64,000 bases of DNA from CAVZCK01 sp963773735 (GCA_963773735.1 CAVZCK010000021.1:744001-808000), one strand, 5' to 3'; positions 17,543 through 26,998 are shown, numbered from the stretch's first letter. Translations and numbers: made by a program. The notes: generated by a model from the letters alone, not told the origin.

Positions 17543-18358
17543 GTGAGAAACAATTTCGCCATGTCGCTGAGTGTTGCTGCCGCTTTCTTCGGCCTGGGCT
17601 GGCTCGCTCTGATCCTCGGCGCCTTGATCTGGAGCGGCTTCGGCGGTCTTTCGCTTCAGGTGTTCACCGAAATGACCCCGCCGCCTGGAAGCGCCGGAGG
17701 GCTTCTCAATCCGATTGCCGGCAGCGCGATGCTGGTCGCCGGAGCGATCCTGCTCAGCGCTCCGATCGGCATCCTGGCAGGCACCTACCTCGCCGAATAC
17801 GGCCGCTATTCCCGCATCACGCCGGTGATACGGTTCATCAACGACATTCTTCTGAGCGCGCCCTCGATCGTGGTTGGCTTGTTCATCTACGAGGTTACCG
17901 TGGTGCCGATGGGACATTTCTCCGGCTGGGCGGGTATTTTGGCGCTTGCCGTGCTGGCGATCCCGATCATGGTGCGGACGACCGAGGACATGCTTCTCCT
18001 CGTCCCGAATGAGTTGCGGGAGGCAGCGTCCGCGCTCGGCACCCCCCGTTCCTTCGTCATTCGCCGTGTCGCCTATAAGGCCGCGCGCGCGGGACTCCTC
18101 ACCGGCATCTTGCTGGCCGTTGCGCGCGTCAGCGGTGAAACCGCTCCGCTCCTTTTCACCGCGCTCAACAACCAGTTCTGGAGCGCCGATCTTAATCAGC
18201 CGATCGCCAGTCTGCCCGTCGTGATTTTTCAGTTTGCCCTCAGCCCGTATAAGGAGTGGCAGGATCTGGCTTGGGCCGGCGCTCTCATCATCACCTTGTT
18301 TGTTCTGACGACGAGCATCGCCGCGCGCGCACTCGCGTCACCGCGAGGGGTCAAATGA
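17543..18358 (+). CDS. pstA: Phosphate ABC transporter permease PstA (start uncertain)
   Basis: Second permease subunit, forming with PstC the membrane channel. The protein has a first helix SLSVAAAFFGLGWLALILGA and the loop NELREAASALGTPRSFVIRR followed by AVARVSGETAPLLFTA, diagnostic for PstA. The start is not clear. GTG 17543 is in frame (271 residues), and ATG 17561 would be later. A well-placed ATG at 17491, with GAGG before it, is one frame off and runs into TGA after eight codons; the correct frame there reads HPITADNRFYRRRRVRNN, as expected for a PstA N-terminus. One extra base near 17491-17500 would explain this. Its stop overlaps the pstB start. Confidence 0.9.
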   Translation: MRNNFAMSLSVAAAFFGLGWLALILGALIWSGFGGLSLQVFTEMTPPPGSAGGLLNPIAGSAMLVAGAILLSAPIGILAGTYLAEYGRYSRITPVIRFINDILLSAPSIVVGLFIYEVTVVPMGHFSGWAGILALAVLAIPIMVRTTEDMLLLVPNELREAASALGTPRSFVIRRVAYKAARAGLLTGILLAVARVSGETAPLLFTALNNQFWSADLNQPIASLPVVIFQFALSPYKEWQDLAWAGALIITLFVLTTSIAARALASPRGVK

Positions 18359-19140
18359 CGCCAAGAGATAACGGTGCCCAAAGGCAGCATCCCAAGGTCG
18401 AGTTTCGTAAACTCAACTTCTACTACGGAGACTCGCAGGCGCTTTACGACATCAGCATGCCGCTCTTCGAGAAGAAGGTGACGGCCTTAATCGGCCCCTC
18501 GGGCTGCGGCAAGTCGACATTGCTGCGCGTGCTCAACCGCATGTACGACCTCTATCCACATCAGCACGCCGAGGGCGAAGTGCTGATGGATGGCGAGAAC
18601 GTCCTGGCGCCCGATCAGGACGTCAATCTGCTTCGCGCCAAGGTCGGCATGGTGTTTCAGAAGCCGACGCCCTTTCCGATGTCGATCTATGACAATATCG
18701 CCTTCGGCATCCGGCTCTACGAAAAGCTGCCGAAGGCGGAGCTGGATGAGCGCGTCGAGTCCAGTCTGCAGCGCGCCGCGCTGTGGGGAGAGGTGAAGGA
18801 CAAGCTGGGCTCCAGCGGGCTCAGCCTTTCGGGCGGTCAGCAGCAACGCCTGTGTATTGCACGAACCATCGCGCTCTGGCCCGAAGTCATCCTGCTGGAC
18901 GAACCGGCATCAGCCCTCGACCCCATCTCGACAGCGAAAATCGAAGAAACCATCGACGAACTCAAGGCGGATTACACCATCGCCATCGTGACGCATAATA
19001 TGCAGCAGGCGGCGCGCGTCTCGGATTACACAGCGTTCATGTATCTCGGAACTCTCGTCGAATTCGGGGAGACATCGAACGTCTTCACCGCTCCAAGAGA
19101 GATTCGCACCCAAGACTACATCACAGGGCGCTTTGGCTGA
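18355..19140 (+). CDS. pstB: Phosphate ABC transporter ATP-binding protein PstB
   Basis: ATPase that drives phosphate import through PstC/PstA. The 261-residue protein shows Walker A GPSGCGKST, the Q-loop near VFQKPTPFPMS, the ABC signature LSGGQQQR and Walker B VILLDEPASALDP, followed by a switch histidine in IVTHNMQQA. The ATG overlaps the pstA TGA (ATGA), so translation is probably coupled. Longer in-frame readings into pstA are not needed. The protein also belongs to the signalling chain that, with PhoU, holds PhoR inactive when phosphate is plentiful. Confidence 0.96.
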   Translation: MTPRDNGAQRQHPKVEFRKLNFYYGDSQALYDISMPLFEKKVTALIGPSGCGKSTLLRVLNRMYDLYPHQHAEGEVLMDGENVLAPDQDVNLLRAKVGMVFQKPTPFPMSIYDNIAFGIRLYEKLPKAELDERVESSLQRAALWGEVKDKLGSSGLSLSGGQQQRLCIARTIALWPEVILLDEPASALDPISTAKIEETIDELKADYTIAIVTHNMQQAARVSDYTAFMYLGTLVEFGETSNVFTAPREIRTQDYITGRFG

Positions 19141-19198
19141 GCATGTCTCCAGCGGATCCTGGAGAGCGATAGAAGGACTTCCTGGAGAGAGACGACGA

Positions 19199-19915
19199 AT
19201 GACAGAACACACCATCACGGCATTCGAAGAAGAGCTGCAGGCGCTGGACAGCAAGATCGCGCAAATGGGTGGCCTTACCGAACAGCTGCTTGGACGGGCG
19301 ATCGATGCTCTGGCAAAGCGCGATCCGGACCTTGCGCTGAAGACCATTCAGCAGGACGAGCAGATCGACCGGCTCGAACGCGAAGTCGAGGAACTCGCCG
19401 TCAGCATCATCGCGCGCCGTCAGCCGGTGGCGCTTGATCTGCGCCAGATCATGACCGCGATCCGTGTCGCCGGCGATCTCGAACGGATCGGCGACCTCGG
19501 CAAGAACATCGCCAAACGCGCAACCGCCATCGCCGATGAAAACCGTCCCCGGCAATTGATGATCGGCCTTGAGCATATCGGCAGCAAGGCGCTGGAGCAG
19601 CTCCAGACCGTGCTCGACGCCTATTCGCATCGCGACGCCGAAAAAGCGCTTCAGGTCTGGGCGCGCGATGAGCAGCTCGACGCCATTTACAATTCGATCT
19701 TCCGGGAACTGCTCACCTATATGATGGAAGACCCCCGCTATATCGGCCTGTGCACGCATCTCCTATTCGGAGCGAAGAATTTGGAGCGGATCGGCGACCA
19801 TGCCACGAATATTGCCGAGATGGTCCACTTCCTGGTGAAAGGCACGCCGATCATGGACCAGCGTCCCAAAGGGGATACGACCAGCTTTTCCATGCCGGAG
19901 AAACCGACCCATTGA
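19199..19915 (+). CDS. phoU: Phosphate transport system regulator PhoU
   Basis: Cytoplasmic helical protein that links Pst transporter state to PhoR and dampens the Pho response. The 238-residue product has the duplicated three-helix repeat; each half carries a metal-binding DLERIGDLGKNIA or NLERIGDHATNIAE motif. The ATG at 19199 lies just after GAGAGACGACGA, giving the usual MTEHTITAFEEEL start; an in-frame codon at 19133 is inside the pstB-phoU spacer. It follows pstB by 58 bp and precedes phoB by 37 bp. Confidence 0.95.
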   Translation: MTEHTITAFEEELQALDSKIAQMGGLTEQLLGRAIDALAKRDPDLALKTIQQDEQIDRLEREVEELAVSIIARRQPVALDLRQIMTAIRVAGDLERIGDLGKNIAKRATAIADENRPRQLMIGLEHIGSKALEQLQTVLDAYSHRDAEKALQVWARDEQLDAIYNSIFRELLTYMMEDPRYIGLCTHLLFGAKNLERIGDHATNIAEMVHFLVKGTPIMDQRPKGDTTSFSMPEKPTH

Positions 19916-19952
19916 ACGTGAGGAGCGGATTTAGCCGAAAGCCCCAAGATCC

Positions 19953-20648
19953 ATGACGGCAAAAATCCTGTTGGTGGAGGATGAGGAGCCGCTTGCGCTC
20001 CTGCTCCGATACAATTTCGAGGCCGAGGGGTTCAAGGTCAAAGTCGTTCATCGGGGCGACGAGGCGGAAATTGCCGTCTTCGAGGATCAGCCGGACCTGA
20101 TCGTTCTCGATTGGATGCTGCCCGGCCTCTCCGGCCTCGAACTTTGCCGGCGCTGGCGGACCGGCCGCACCTCCCGTCATATTCCGATCATCATCCTGAC
20201 CGCGCGCGGCGAAGAAGGCGACCGCGTACGCGGCCTGACGACGGGTGCCGACGACTATGTGGTCAAGCCGTTTTCGGTGCCCGAGCTCATGGCGCGGATC
20301 AAGGCCATCCTACGCCGCGCCAATCCCGAACGGATCGCCAATATTCTGACGGTCAATGAGATCATCCTCGACCGCGATGCCCACCGCGTGACCCGCAATG
20401 GACGCGAGGTCAGGCTCGGGCCGACCGAATTTCGCTTGCTTGAGTTTCTGATGCAAAGCCCAGGACGGGTGTTCTCGCGCGCCCAACTCCTCGACGGCGT
20501 CTGGGGCCATGACGTCTATGTCGACGAGCGAACCGTCGACGTCCATATCGGCCGGCTTCGCAAGGCGATCAACCGCGGCCGCGATCGAGACCCGGTCAGA
20601 ACCGTCCGCGGTGCCGGCTACGCCTTCGGTGATCGGATTGCCGGCTAA
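19953..20648 (+). CDS. phoB: Phosphate regulon response regulator PhoB
   Basis: DNA-binding response regulator activated by PhoR. The 231 residues comprise a receiver domain (about 1-120) with acidic pocket E9/D10, phosphoacceptor D53 (VLDWMLPG), T83-type switch threonine in ILTARGE and conserved lysine in VVKPFS. An OmpR/PhoB winged-helix domain follows (about 130-228), with the recognition region VDVHIGRLRKAI. The last gene of the locus; the stop is followed by a perfect inverted repeat and the convergent gcrA. Confidence 0.95.
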   Translation: MTAKILLVEDEEPLALLLRYNFEAEGFKVKVVHRGDEAEIAVFEDQPDLIVLDWMLPGLSGLELCRRWRTGRTSRHIPIIILTARGEEGDRVRGLTTGADDYVVKPFSVPELMARIKAILRRANPERIANILTVNEIILDRDAHRVTRNGREVRLGPTEFRLLEFLMQSPGRVFSRAQLLDGVWGHDVYVDERTVDVHIGRLRKAINRGRDRDPVRTVRGAGYAFGDRIAG

Positions 20649-20712
20649 AAATCCGGACCACCCATTTCCGAGCGGTGACGGGCCGCCGCGCATATTGCGC
20701 CGCCAGTGTTTC

Positions 20713-20749
20713 GAGAGCCGGAAGTCCACCCTCTGCACTTCCGGCTCTC
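20713..20749. terminator. 13-bp perfect inverted repeat between phoB and gcrA
   Basis: GAGAGCCGGAAGT (20713-20725) and its exact complement ACTTCCGGCTCTC (20737-20749) flank an 11-base loop, in the gap where two genes converge. That place suits a bidirectional transcription stop. Neither side has a good T-run, so folding-based or Rho-assisted termination is equally possible. Confidence 0.5.
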
Positions 20750-20765
20750 ACCCCCCGCTTTGACC

Positions 20766-21269
20766 TTATTTCTTCCGCCGCGCCGCTGGCTGGAAGGCAA
20801 GCCGCGCATGATGCTCGCAATAGGAGACGCCGGATGTCTTGGGATGCCCGCAGAAATGGAAATCGTCGTCCTGCGGATCGCCGATCGGCCAGCGGCACAT
20901 GGATTCCTTGAGATCGAGCAGGTCGATCCGCAGCGCAGCCGGGATGTTGAGCTCCTCGATGACGGACGGAACGATGCTAAGCGCAACGGTCGGCCTTTCC
21001 ATCGGGGCGAAAACCGGCTTCAGCGCGACATTGCCATGGGTCCGGTATTGAACCCGCGTCGGCCGCAGCGGCAGATGCGAAACGCGATTGCGCGGGCGCG
21101 CCGAGCGCATCCGGGAGGTCGTGGCCCGGCCTGCCAGGCCCAGCCGGTGCACCTTTCCAATGACAGCGTTGCGTGTGACTTCCCCGAGACGACCTGCGAT
21201 CTGGCTTGCGCTCAGCCCATCGGCCCAAAGCTTCTTGAGAAGCTCCACGCGCTCTTCAGTCCACCCCAT
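20766..21269 (-). CDS. gcrA: GcrA cell cycle regulator
   Basis: GcrA activates sigma-70 promoters containing CcrM-methylated GANTC sites and controls cell-cycle genes in alphaproteobacteria. The 167-residue protein opens with MGWTEERVELLKKLWADGLS, the conserved helix-turn-helix start, then RNAVIGKVHRLGLAGR. The C-terminal sigma-interacting half ends with MCRWPIGDP, FHFCGHPKTSGVSYCEHHAR, the characteristic CRWP/CGHP/YCEHH pattern. Length fits the family. It is transcribed alone, convergent with phoB, with a GC-poor gap upstream. Confidence 0.96.
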   Translation of the reverse strand: MGWTEERVELLKKLWADGLSASQIAGRLGEVTRNAVIGKVHRLGLAGRATTSRMRSARPRNRVSHLPLRPTRVQYRTHGNVALKPVFAPMERPTVALSIVPSVIEELNIPAALRIDLLDLKESMCRWPIGDPQDDDFHFCGHPKTSGVSYCEHHARLAFQPAARRKK

Positions 21270-21724
21270 TTTTCTGCCTCCTCATACGTCTTGTGCGAAT
21301 TTGGTGTCGGCACAGCTCACCAGCCTCCGCGGCGGCAGACACGCGTCGCAAAATGCGAGCACGGCGCGGCTACGCGGAGCAAAAGCCCGTGACGCTAAAC
21401 GCAGAACCGGACGCTATACTTGAGAAAACACCCAGCGAGCGGGACGAATGCATGACACTACATGCTGCTGGGTCGCCACGACAGGGACTGAACACAAGCG
21501 CGCAAGAAATGAGCACGCGCTGTCGTAGCGGCCTGATAATGGCACGGGCGTTCAGCGAAAACAAATAAAGGAAGGGTTAAAGTCCATCGAGAATGCTCGT
21601 TTTTCGCCACGCTGTGTCTTTTGTGCCAATTGACAGGCCTACTGCAATCGCCGAATGATCCTGACATAATCGGGACCGCGCCGCTAAGCGGCTTTTTCAC
21701 AACAGGGACAATCTTCAACAGGCC
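21270..21724. promoter_or_regulatory. Divergent intergenic region (gcrA / argD)
   Basis: About 450 bp between divergent gcrA and argD. A 91-codon frame on the plus strand (21293-21568) is rich in Arg and Ser and has no recognisable content, so I leave it out. The half nearer argD is lower in GC and probably holds its promoter. I saw no GANTC site, terminator or ARG-box-like palindrome that I would defend. Confidence 0.45.
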
Positions 21725-22918
21725 ATGTCCGCGCTGCTGCCTACATATGCTCGTGCCGATGTCGCATTCGAGAGAGGAGAAGGCGCCTCTCTCTATACGG
21801 TTGCAGGCGAACGCTATCTGGACTTCGGCGCCGGAGTTGCAGTGACGGCGCTCGGCCACGCTCACCCTCACCTCGTCGAAGCGATCAGGGAGCAGGCAGG
21901 CAAGCTCTGGCACACCTCCAATCTCTATAAGATTCCGGGCCAGCTCCGGCTCGCCGAGCGGCTTTGCGCGGCAAGTTTTGCCGGCAAAGCGTTCTTCTGC
22001 AATTCCGGCGCAGAGGCAATGGAAGGCGCCATAAAGATGGCGCGGAAATATCACAGCGATCGCGGCGCCCCCGAGCGCTATCGCCTGATCACCTTCGAGG
22101 GCGCCTTTCACGGCCGCACGCTCGCGACGATCGCAGCCGGCAATCAGGAAAAGCATCTCGCCGGCTTCGGCCCGAAGGTCGAGGGCTTCGACCAGGTGCC
22201 GCTCGACGATCTCGATGCGGTTCGCGCCGCCATCGGTCCCGAGACCGCCGGGATTCTGATCGAGCCAATCCAGGGCGAGGGCGGCGTGCGCCATGCCGGC
22301 TGGCCGTTCCTGCGGGCTCTTCGCGAACTCGCCGATCAATATGGCCTGCTGCTGATCTTGGACGAAGTGCAGACTGGAATGGGCCGCACCGGCAAACTCT
22401 TTGCCTATCAATGGTCGGGCATCGAGCCGGATATTATGGCCCTCGCCAAGGGACTTGGCGGCGGTTTCCCGATTGGCGCCGTGCTGGCGACCGATGCGGC
22501 GGCGGCCGGCATGACAGCCGGCAGCCACGGCTCGACTTTTGGCGGCAATCCCTTGGCGATGGCGGCGGGAAACGCCGTGCTCGACGTCATGCTGGCGGAT
22601 GGCTTTCTCGACGAGGTCCAGCGAAAATCGCTGCTGCTGAAGCAGCGGCTTGCCGAAATCAAGGATCTTCACAGCGACATCATCGAAGAGGTGCGCGGCG
22701 AAGGACTGCTGCTTGGGCTCAAATGTAAGGTGCCGAACAGACGCCTGATTGAGACGCTACATGATGAGCGGCTGCTCAGCGTCGGCGCTGGCGACAATGT
22801 GGTGCGGCTGCTGCCGCCGCTGATCGTCAGCGAGGCTGAGATCGCCGAAGCTTGCCAGAAGATCAACTCCGCCTGCGCTGCGCTCAGAGCCAGGCATGCA
22901 TCTGAAGATACGGCCTGA
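21725..22918 (+). CDS. argD: Acetylornithine aminotransferase
   Basis: PLP enzyme that converts N-acetylglutamate semialdehyde to N-acetylornithine in arginine synthesis, and often also acts as succinyldiaminopimelate aminotransferase in lysine synthesis. The 397-residue protein shows FCNSGAEAMEGAIKMARKY, the aspartate motif ILDEVQTGMGRTG and the Schiff-base lysine in MALAKGLGGGFPIGA, with the closing GSHGSTFGGNPLAMA. Length fits. It is followed two bases later by argF, then hslO: the argD-argF-hslO order is conserved in this order of bacteria and forms one operon. Confidence 0.94.
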   Translation: MSALLPTYARADVAFERGEGASLYTVAGERYLDFGAGVAVTALGHAHPHLVEAIREQAGKLWHTSNLYKIPGQLRLAERLCAASFAGKAFFCNSGAEAMEGAIKMARKYHSDRGAPERYRLITFEGAFHGRTLATIAAGNQEKHLAGFGPKVEGFDQVPLDDLDAVRAAIGPETAGILIEPIQGEGGVRHAGWPFLRALRELADQYGLLLILDEVQTGMGRTGKLFAYQWSGIEPDIMALAKGLGGGFPIGAVLATDAAAAGMTAGSHGSTFGGNPLAMAAGNAVLDVMLADGFLDEVQRKSLLLKQRLAEIKDLHSDIIEEVRGEGLLLGLKCKVPNRRLIETLHDERLLSVGAGDNVVRLLPPLIVSEAEIAEACQKINSACAALRARHASEDTA

Positions 22919-22920
22919 TC

Positions 22921-23844
22921 ATGGCCATACGGCATTTCCTGGATATCGATAGATTTGACGGGCCGACGCTTGCGCATCTGCTGTCGGTCGCTCACGACAT
23001 GAAGCGCGATCTCGTCTCCGGCGGCAAGCGCTTCAGCCGCCTCGCCGCCGGCAAGACGCTGGCGATGATGTTCGAGAAGCCGTCGACGCGCACGCGGGTG
23101 TCCTTCGACGTCGCCATGCGCAAGCTCGGCGGCGAGGCCATCGTACTGAACAGCACCGACATGCAGCTCGGCCGCGGCGAGAGCGTTGCCGACACGGCGC
23201 GGGTGCTCTCGCGCTATGTCGACCTGCTGATGCTGCGCACGACCGAGCATGAAAAGCTCTTGCAGCTTGCCGAATATGCCCACGTCCCCGTGATCAACGG
23301 TCTGACCGACCGCTCTCACCCCTGCCAGATCTTCGCTGATGTCATGACCTTCGAGGAGAAGAAGGGGCCGGTTTCGCAGCGTCTCGTAACCTGGGTCGGG
23401 GATGCGGCGAACAATGTCGCGACCTCCTGGATCCACGCCGCCGCGCGCTTCGATTTCACGCTGCATATCGGCGCGCCGGCATCGCTTCAGCCCTCCAAGG
23501 AAACGCTCGCCTGGGCCGAGCGCGAAGGTGCCAGGCTCGTGCTTTTCGAGGATCCGCAAAAGGCGGTGGCGGGAGCGGACTGCATCGTGACCGATGTCTG
23601 GATCTCGATGGGCCAGAAGGATGAAGAGCGCCGGCTTTCGCTGCTGAAGGACTATCAGGTCAACGCGCCGCTGATGAAATTCGCCGGCCCCGACGCTATA
23701 TTCATGCATTGCCTTCCCGCCCAGCGCGGCAGAGAGGTAACGGATGAGGTCATCGATGGTCCTCAGTCCGTCGTGTTCGATGAAGCTGAGAACCGGGTGC
23801 ACGCGCAGCGAACGATTTTGGCGTGGTGCCTGGAAAAAACCTGA
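22921..23844 (+). CDS. argF: Ornithine carbamoyltransferase
   Basis: Makes citrulline from ornithine and carbamoyl phosphate. The 307-residue protein has the carbamoyl-phosphate loop S55-T-R-T-R59 within FEKPSTRTRVSFD, the HPCQ motif (DRSHPCQIFADV) and the ornithine-side HCLPAQRG. All three active-site motifs are intact. ATG is two bases after the argD stop, so the pair is co-transcribed and probably coupled. Family length is about 300-335. Confidence 0.96.
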   Translation: MAIRHFLDIDRFDGPTLAHLLSVAHDMKRDLVSGGKRFSRLAAGKTLAMMFEKPSTRTRVSFDVAMRKLGGEAIVLNSTDMQLGRGESVADTARVLSRYVDLLMLRTTEHEKLLQLAEYAHVPVINGLTDRSHPCQIFADVMTFEEKKGPVSQRLVTWVGDAANNVATSWIHAAARFDFTLHIGAPASLQPSKETLAWAEREGARLVLFEDPQKAVAGADCIVTDVWISMGQKDEERRLSLLKDYQVNAPLMKFAGPDAIFMHCLPAQRGREVTDEVIDGPQSVVFDEAENRVHAQRTILAWCLEKT

Positions 23845-23863
23845 ACCTGTATCCGATATTTCC

Positions 23864-24817
23864 ATGACCGATGATTTGATCCGCGTGCCCGACGATTACG
23901 TCCTTCCATTTCAAATCGAAACGTCCGGCGCCAGGGGGCGGCTCGTGCGCATGGGACCGGCAATCAGCGCGATCCTTGGCAAGCACGATTATCCCCAGGC
24001 GGTCTCGGAACTGCTGGGCGAGGCCATGACGCTGACGGCCATGCTCGGCGCATCCTTGAAATTCGAGGGCAAGTTCATCCTGCAGACCTCGAGCCAGGGA
24101 CCTGTCAACTTTCTCGTCGCCCATTACTACGCGCCCGGCAATCTCCGCGGCTATGCGAGCTTCGACGAAAGCGCCTTCGAGACCGGCGCGGCGGGTAGCC
24201 GGTCGCAGACGGCGTGCCTTCTGGGCGAGGGGCATATGGCCATGACCATCGATCAGGGCCCCGAGATGGAGCGCTATCAGGGCGTCGTTCCGCTCGAGGG
24301 CGCTACGATCGCCGAAGCTGCTGACCTCTATTTCCGCCAGTCTGAGCAGCTCCCGACCTTCATCAAGATCGCCATTGCGCGCCATTATGAGGGCGGCAAG
24401 GACAGCAAGCCAGGCTCATGGTCCTGGCGCGCCGGCGGTCTGATGGTGCAGAAGCTGACCGAGGACGGCGGATCGGCAGCGTCGAACGGCCATGATGTCG
24501 AAGACGCCTGGACCCGCGCCAAGCTGCTCGCCGCCACTGTCGAGGACCATGAGCTGCTCGACCCGATGCTCGCACCGGAGCGGCTGCTTTACCGGCTGTT
24601 TCATGAGGAGCGGGTCCGCGCCTTCGAGGCAAAGCCGCTTTCGGCCTTCTGCCATTGTTCGCGCGACCGCATCGAGCAGATGCTTGCCAATTTCTCCCGC
24701 GAGGAGCTGGAGGATATGGTCGAGGACGGCGCGGTTCAGGTGACCTGCCAGTTCTGCAAGACGCGATATGATTTCGATGCGAATATGCTGCGATCGAAGG
24801 ACAGCCTGCTGCAATGA
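23864..24817 (+). CDS. hslO: Redox-regulated chaperone Hsp33
   Basis: Cytoplasmic holdase switched on by oxidation of a zinc-bound cysteine quartet. The 317-residue protein ends with FCHCSRDR and VTCQFCKTRYDF, giving the CxC and CxxC pairs that bind zinc when reduced. The N-terminal body contains LQTSSQGPVNFLVAHYY, with the usual family sequence. The ATG at 23864 is 19 bp after the argF stop and gives the normal length; longer frames reach into argF. Third gene of argD-argF-hslO. Confidence 0.95.
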   Translation: MTDDLIRVPDDYVLPFQIETSGARGRLVRMGPAISAILGKHDYPQAVSELLGEAMTLTAMLGASLKFEGKFILQTSSQGPVNFLVAHYYAPGNLRGYASFDESAFETGAAGSRSQTACLLGEGHMAMTIDQGPEMERYQGVVPLEGATIAEAADLYFRQSEQLPTFIKIAIARHYEGGKDSKPGSWSWRAGGLMVQKLTEDGGSAASNGHDVEDAWTRAKLLAATVEDHELLDPMLAPERLLYRLFHEERVRAFEAKPLSAFCHCSRDRIEQMLANFSREELEDMVEDGAVQVTCQFCKTRYDFDANMLRSKDSLLQ

Positions 24818-24845
24818 ACGGACGCGGCCGGCCTGCGCCGCGCTG

Positions 24846-25272
24846 CTATTTGACCGGCTGGCAGACTGCGCGGACGCCTTCGGCGATGCCGGTCAGTCCC
24901 GGTAGCGATGAGAAGGGCGCATTTTTCCGCCGCGCCGGCCGCTTCGTAATAGCGGGTCGTGCCGCCGGAGGCGGTGTTTTCCTTGCTCACCTTCAGCCCC
25001 GCCGCGGCAAAACAATCCTCGGTGCGCTTTACCATCGTTCCGATGAGCGCGAGCGCGGAGGCATTGGCGGGCGGCGCCTGGAATGTGCAATCCGTTCCGT
25101 TCTTGCATTCGGAGCGTAACGCATTGGTCGAGCCGTAGTCCCTCTTAAGCGCGGCGACGCAGCCCGACGGTTTTCCTTCTGCCTGCACCTCGCCGCAATG
25201 AAGAGCCCCCGTCAGCCCGATGGCGACGGCAAGCATCCATCGTCCCGGCTCAGCAAGCATGCGCATTGCCAT
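24846..25272 (-). CDS. Small secreted cysteine-containing protein, one extra base
   Basis: About 141 residues once the frame is repaired. A signal peptide (about residues 1-31) leads into a domain with at least five cysteines, including SGCVAALKRDY, SECKNGTDCTF and EDCFAAAGLK. Uncorrected, the frame runs on past position 24846 into hslO antisense with an Arg-rich tail. Dropping one C from CCC at 24898-24900 gives GLTGIAEGVRAVCQPVK followed by TAG at 24848-24846, a natural ending. I do not recognise the family. The gene is convergent with hslO and lies upstream of nothing obvious; apaG follows in the same direction on the other side. Confidence 0.6.
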
Positions 25273-25329
25273 CGCCCCGCTCTTTCCGCCTTCCCGACAA
25301 GAACGCCCGCCCCGCCCGGCAAGCGGCCG

Positions 25330-25722
25330 TCAATTCGGCCGCCGCGCGGCATAGGGACTGTCGAGCGAAAAGGCCGGAATGGTCACCTCGAAGGTCTCGC
25401 CGTCTTCCGACTCCATCGTATACCAGCCGAGCATGATGCCGGAGGGCGTACGCAACGGAACGCCGCTCGTATAGCGGAAGCTTTCACCGGGATCGAGCGT
25501 CGGCTGTTCACCCACAACCCCGGCGCCGCGCACCTCCTGGGTCCGGCCCACGGCATCCGTGATCTGCCAGTGGCGCGCGAGGAGCTGCACGCGCTGCACG
25601 CCGTTGTTGAGGATATCCACAGTATAGGCCCAGAAATAATAATCCCTGAGCGGCGCGGAATCTTCATCGAGAAAATTCGGATCGACCGTCACAGTAATGT
25701 CGCGCGTCGTTGCTTCGTAAGC
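25330..25722 (-). CDS. apaG: Co2+/Mg2+ efflux-type protein ApaG
   Basis: ApaG is a small FN3-like beta-sandwich protein; its exact role is still unclear though mutants are linked to metal and diadenosine-tetraphosphate phenotypes. The 130-residue product shows the family blocks LRDYYFWAYTVDILNNG and VQLLARHWQITDA, and GVVGEQPTLDPGESFRYTSG with the glycine-rich loop. The start is a TTG at 25722: GGAGA lies 6 bases upstream and it yields MAYEATTRDITVTVDP, the normal N-terminus. The upstream ATG reading (25773) adds 17 atypical residues. It follows metZ by 34 bp in the same direction and is probably co-transcribed. Confidence 0.93.
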   Translation of the reverse strand, partial: AYEATTRDITVTVDPNFLDEDSAPLRDYYFWAYTVDILNNGVQRVQLLARHWQITDAVGRTQEVRGAGVVGEQPTLDPGESFRYTSGVPLRTPSGIMLGWYTMESEDGETFEVTIPAFSLDSPYAARRPN

Positions 25723-25756
25723 CAACGGCCATCTCCTGCAGCTTCCCCCGCGCGGC

Positions 25757-26981
25757 TCAGGTAAACGCCGCACGGAAAGCCCGATCCAGATCGCCCATCA
25801 GGTCGGCCGGATCTTCGAGCCCGACCGACAGGCGAAGCATATTGTCTCCAATACCCATAGCCGCCCGGACTTCCGGCGTGAAGCGCTGATGTGTGGTAGT
25901 GGCCGGATGCGAGATCAGACTTTTCGCATCACCAAGATTATTTGAAATCTTGATGATTTTTAGAGCGTCAACGAGGCGGAAGGCCGTTTCCTTGTCGCCC
26001 TTGACGTTGAAGCTGAGCAGCGTGCCGCCAGACGCCATCTGGCGCGCGGCAAGTTCGCGCTGCGGGAAATCCTGCCGGCCCGGGTAGAGCACCGCTTCGA
26101 CCTCGCCGCGCTCGGCGAGATAATCCGCAAGCTTTGCCGCGCTCGACGCCATGCGCTCGATGCGCAAAGGCAGGGTTTCTAGCCCCTTGAGCAGCACCCA
26201 GGCATTGAACGGGCTGAGACACGGCCCGGTCTGGCGCAGATAGACCTTGAGATAGTCGGTCAGAAATGTCTCGCTGCAGAGAATGACGCCGCCGAGACAC
26301 CGGCCCTGCCCGTCAATATGCTTGGTCGCCGAGTAGACGACGATATCGGCGCCGAGCGCGAGCGGCTTTTGCAGGATCGGCGTGGCAAAGACATTGTCGA
26401 CGATGAACAGCGCGCCGCAATCCTTGGCGATCGCCGCCACGCTGGCCAGATCGACGAGTTCGAGCGTGGGATTGGCCGGCGTCTCGCAGAAGAAGGCGCG
26501 CGTATTCGGCCGGATAGCTTTCGCCCAGGCGTCGAGATCGCGGCCGTCGACGAGGGTCGCAGCCAACGCCGAAGCGCGGCAGCAGCTCCTCGACGACATA
26601 GCGGCAGGAGCCGAACAGAACCCGGCTCGCAACCACATGGTCCCCGGTCTTCAGATAGGAGAAGAATGTCGCCGTGACCGCCGCCATGCCGGACGCGGTT
26701 GTCCGCGCGGCCTCGGCGCCTTCGAGAAGGGCCATGCGCGTCTCGAGCATCGACAGCGTCGGGTTGGAATAGCGCGTATAGACGAAGCCGTCCTGCTCGC
26801 CGCGAAAGCGCAGCTCGGCGTCGCGCGCCGTTTCGTAAATAAAGCCGGAGGTCAGGAAGAGCGCTTCGGAGGTTTCGCCGAACTGGCTCCTGAGCGTGCC
26901 GCCATGGACCAGCGCGGTCGCCTGACCCCAATGTCCCGCAGCCTCGGGAGCCGCAGAAACTTCAACGCCATCTTCAGCCAT
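25757..26981 (-). CDS. metZ: O-succinylhomoserine sulfhydrylase, one extra base
   Basis: Cys/Met-metabolism PLP enzyme that makes homocysteine from O-succinylhomoserine and sulfide. N-terminal part (from ATG 26981) has LVHGGTLRSQFGETSEALFL and YTRYSNPTLSMLE. The C-terminal part, in the next frame, has the Schiff-base lysine region and DGQGRCLGGV. The two join if one G of GG at 26563-26564 (plus-strand CC) is removed, restoring LLPRFGVAATLVDGRDLDAW; total length is then 407 residues, as expected. The chosen name over CGL/CBL rests on the alphaproteobacterial position behind a SAM-II riboswitch and on the N-terminal sequence. Confidence 0.9.
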
Positions 26982-26998
26982 GAGCAGACCTTTCGAAA

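Noticed and set aside
21458..23865. Two long minus-strand frames over argD and argF
   Set aside because: Shadows of well-supported genes.
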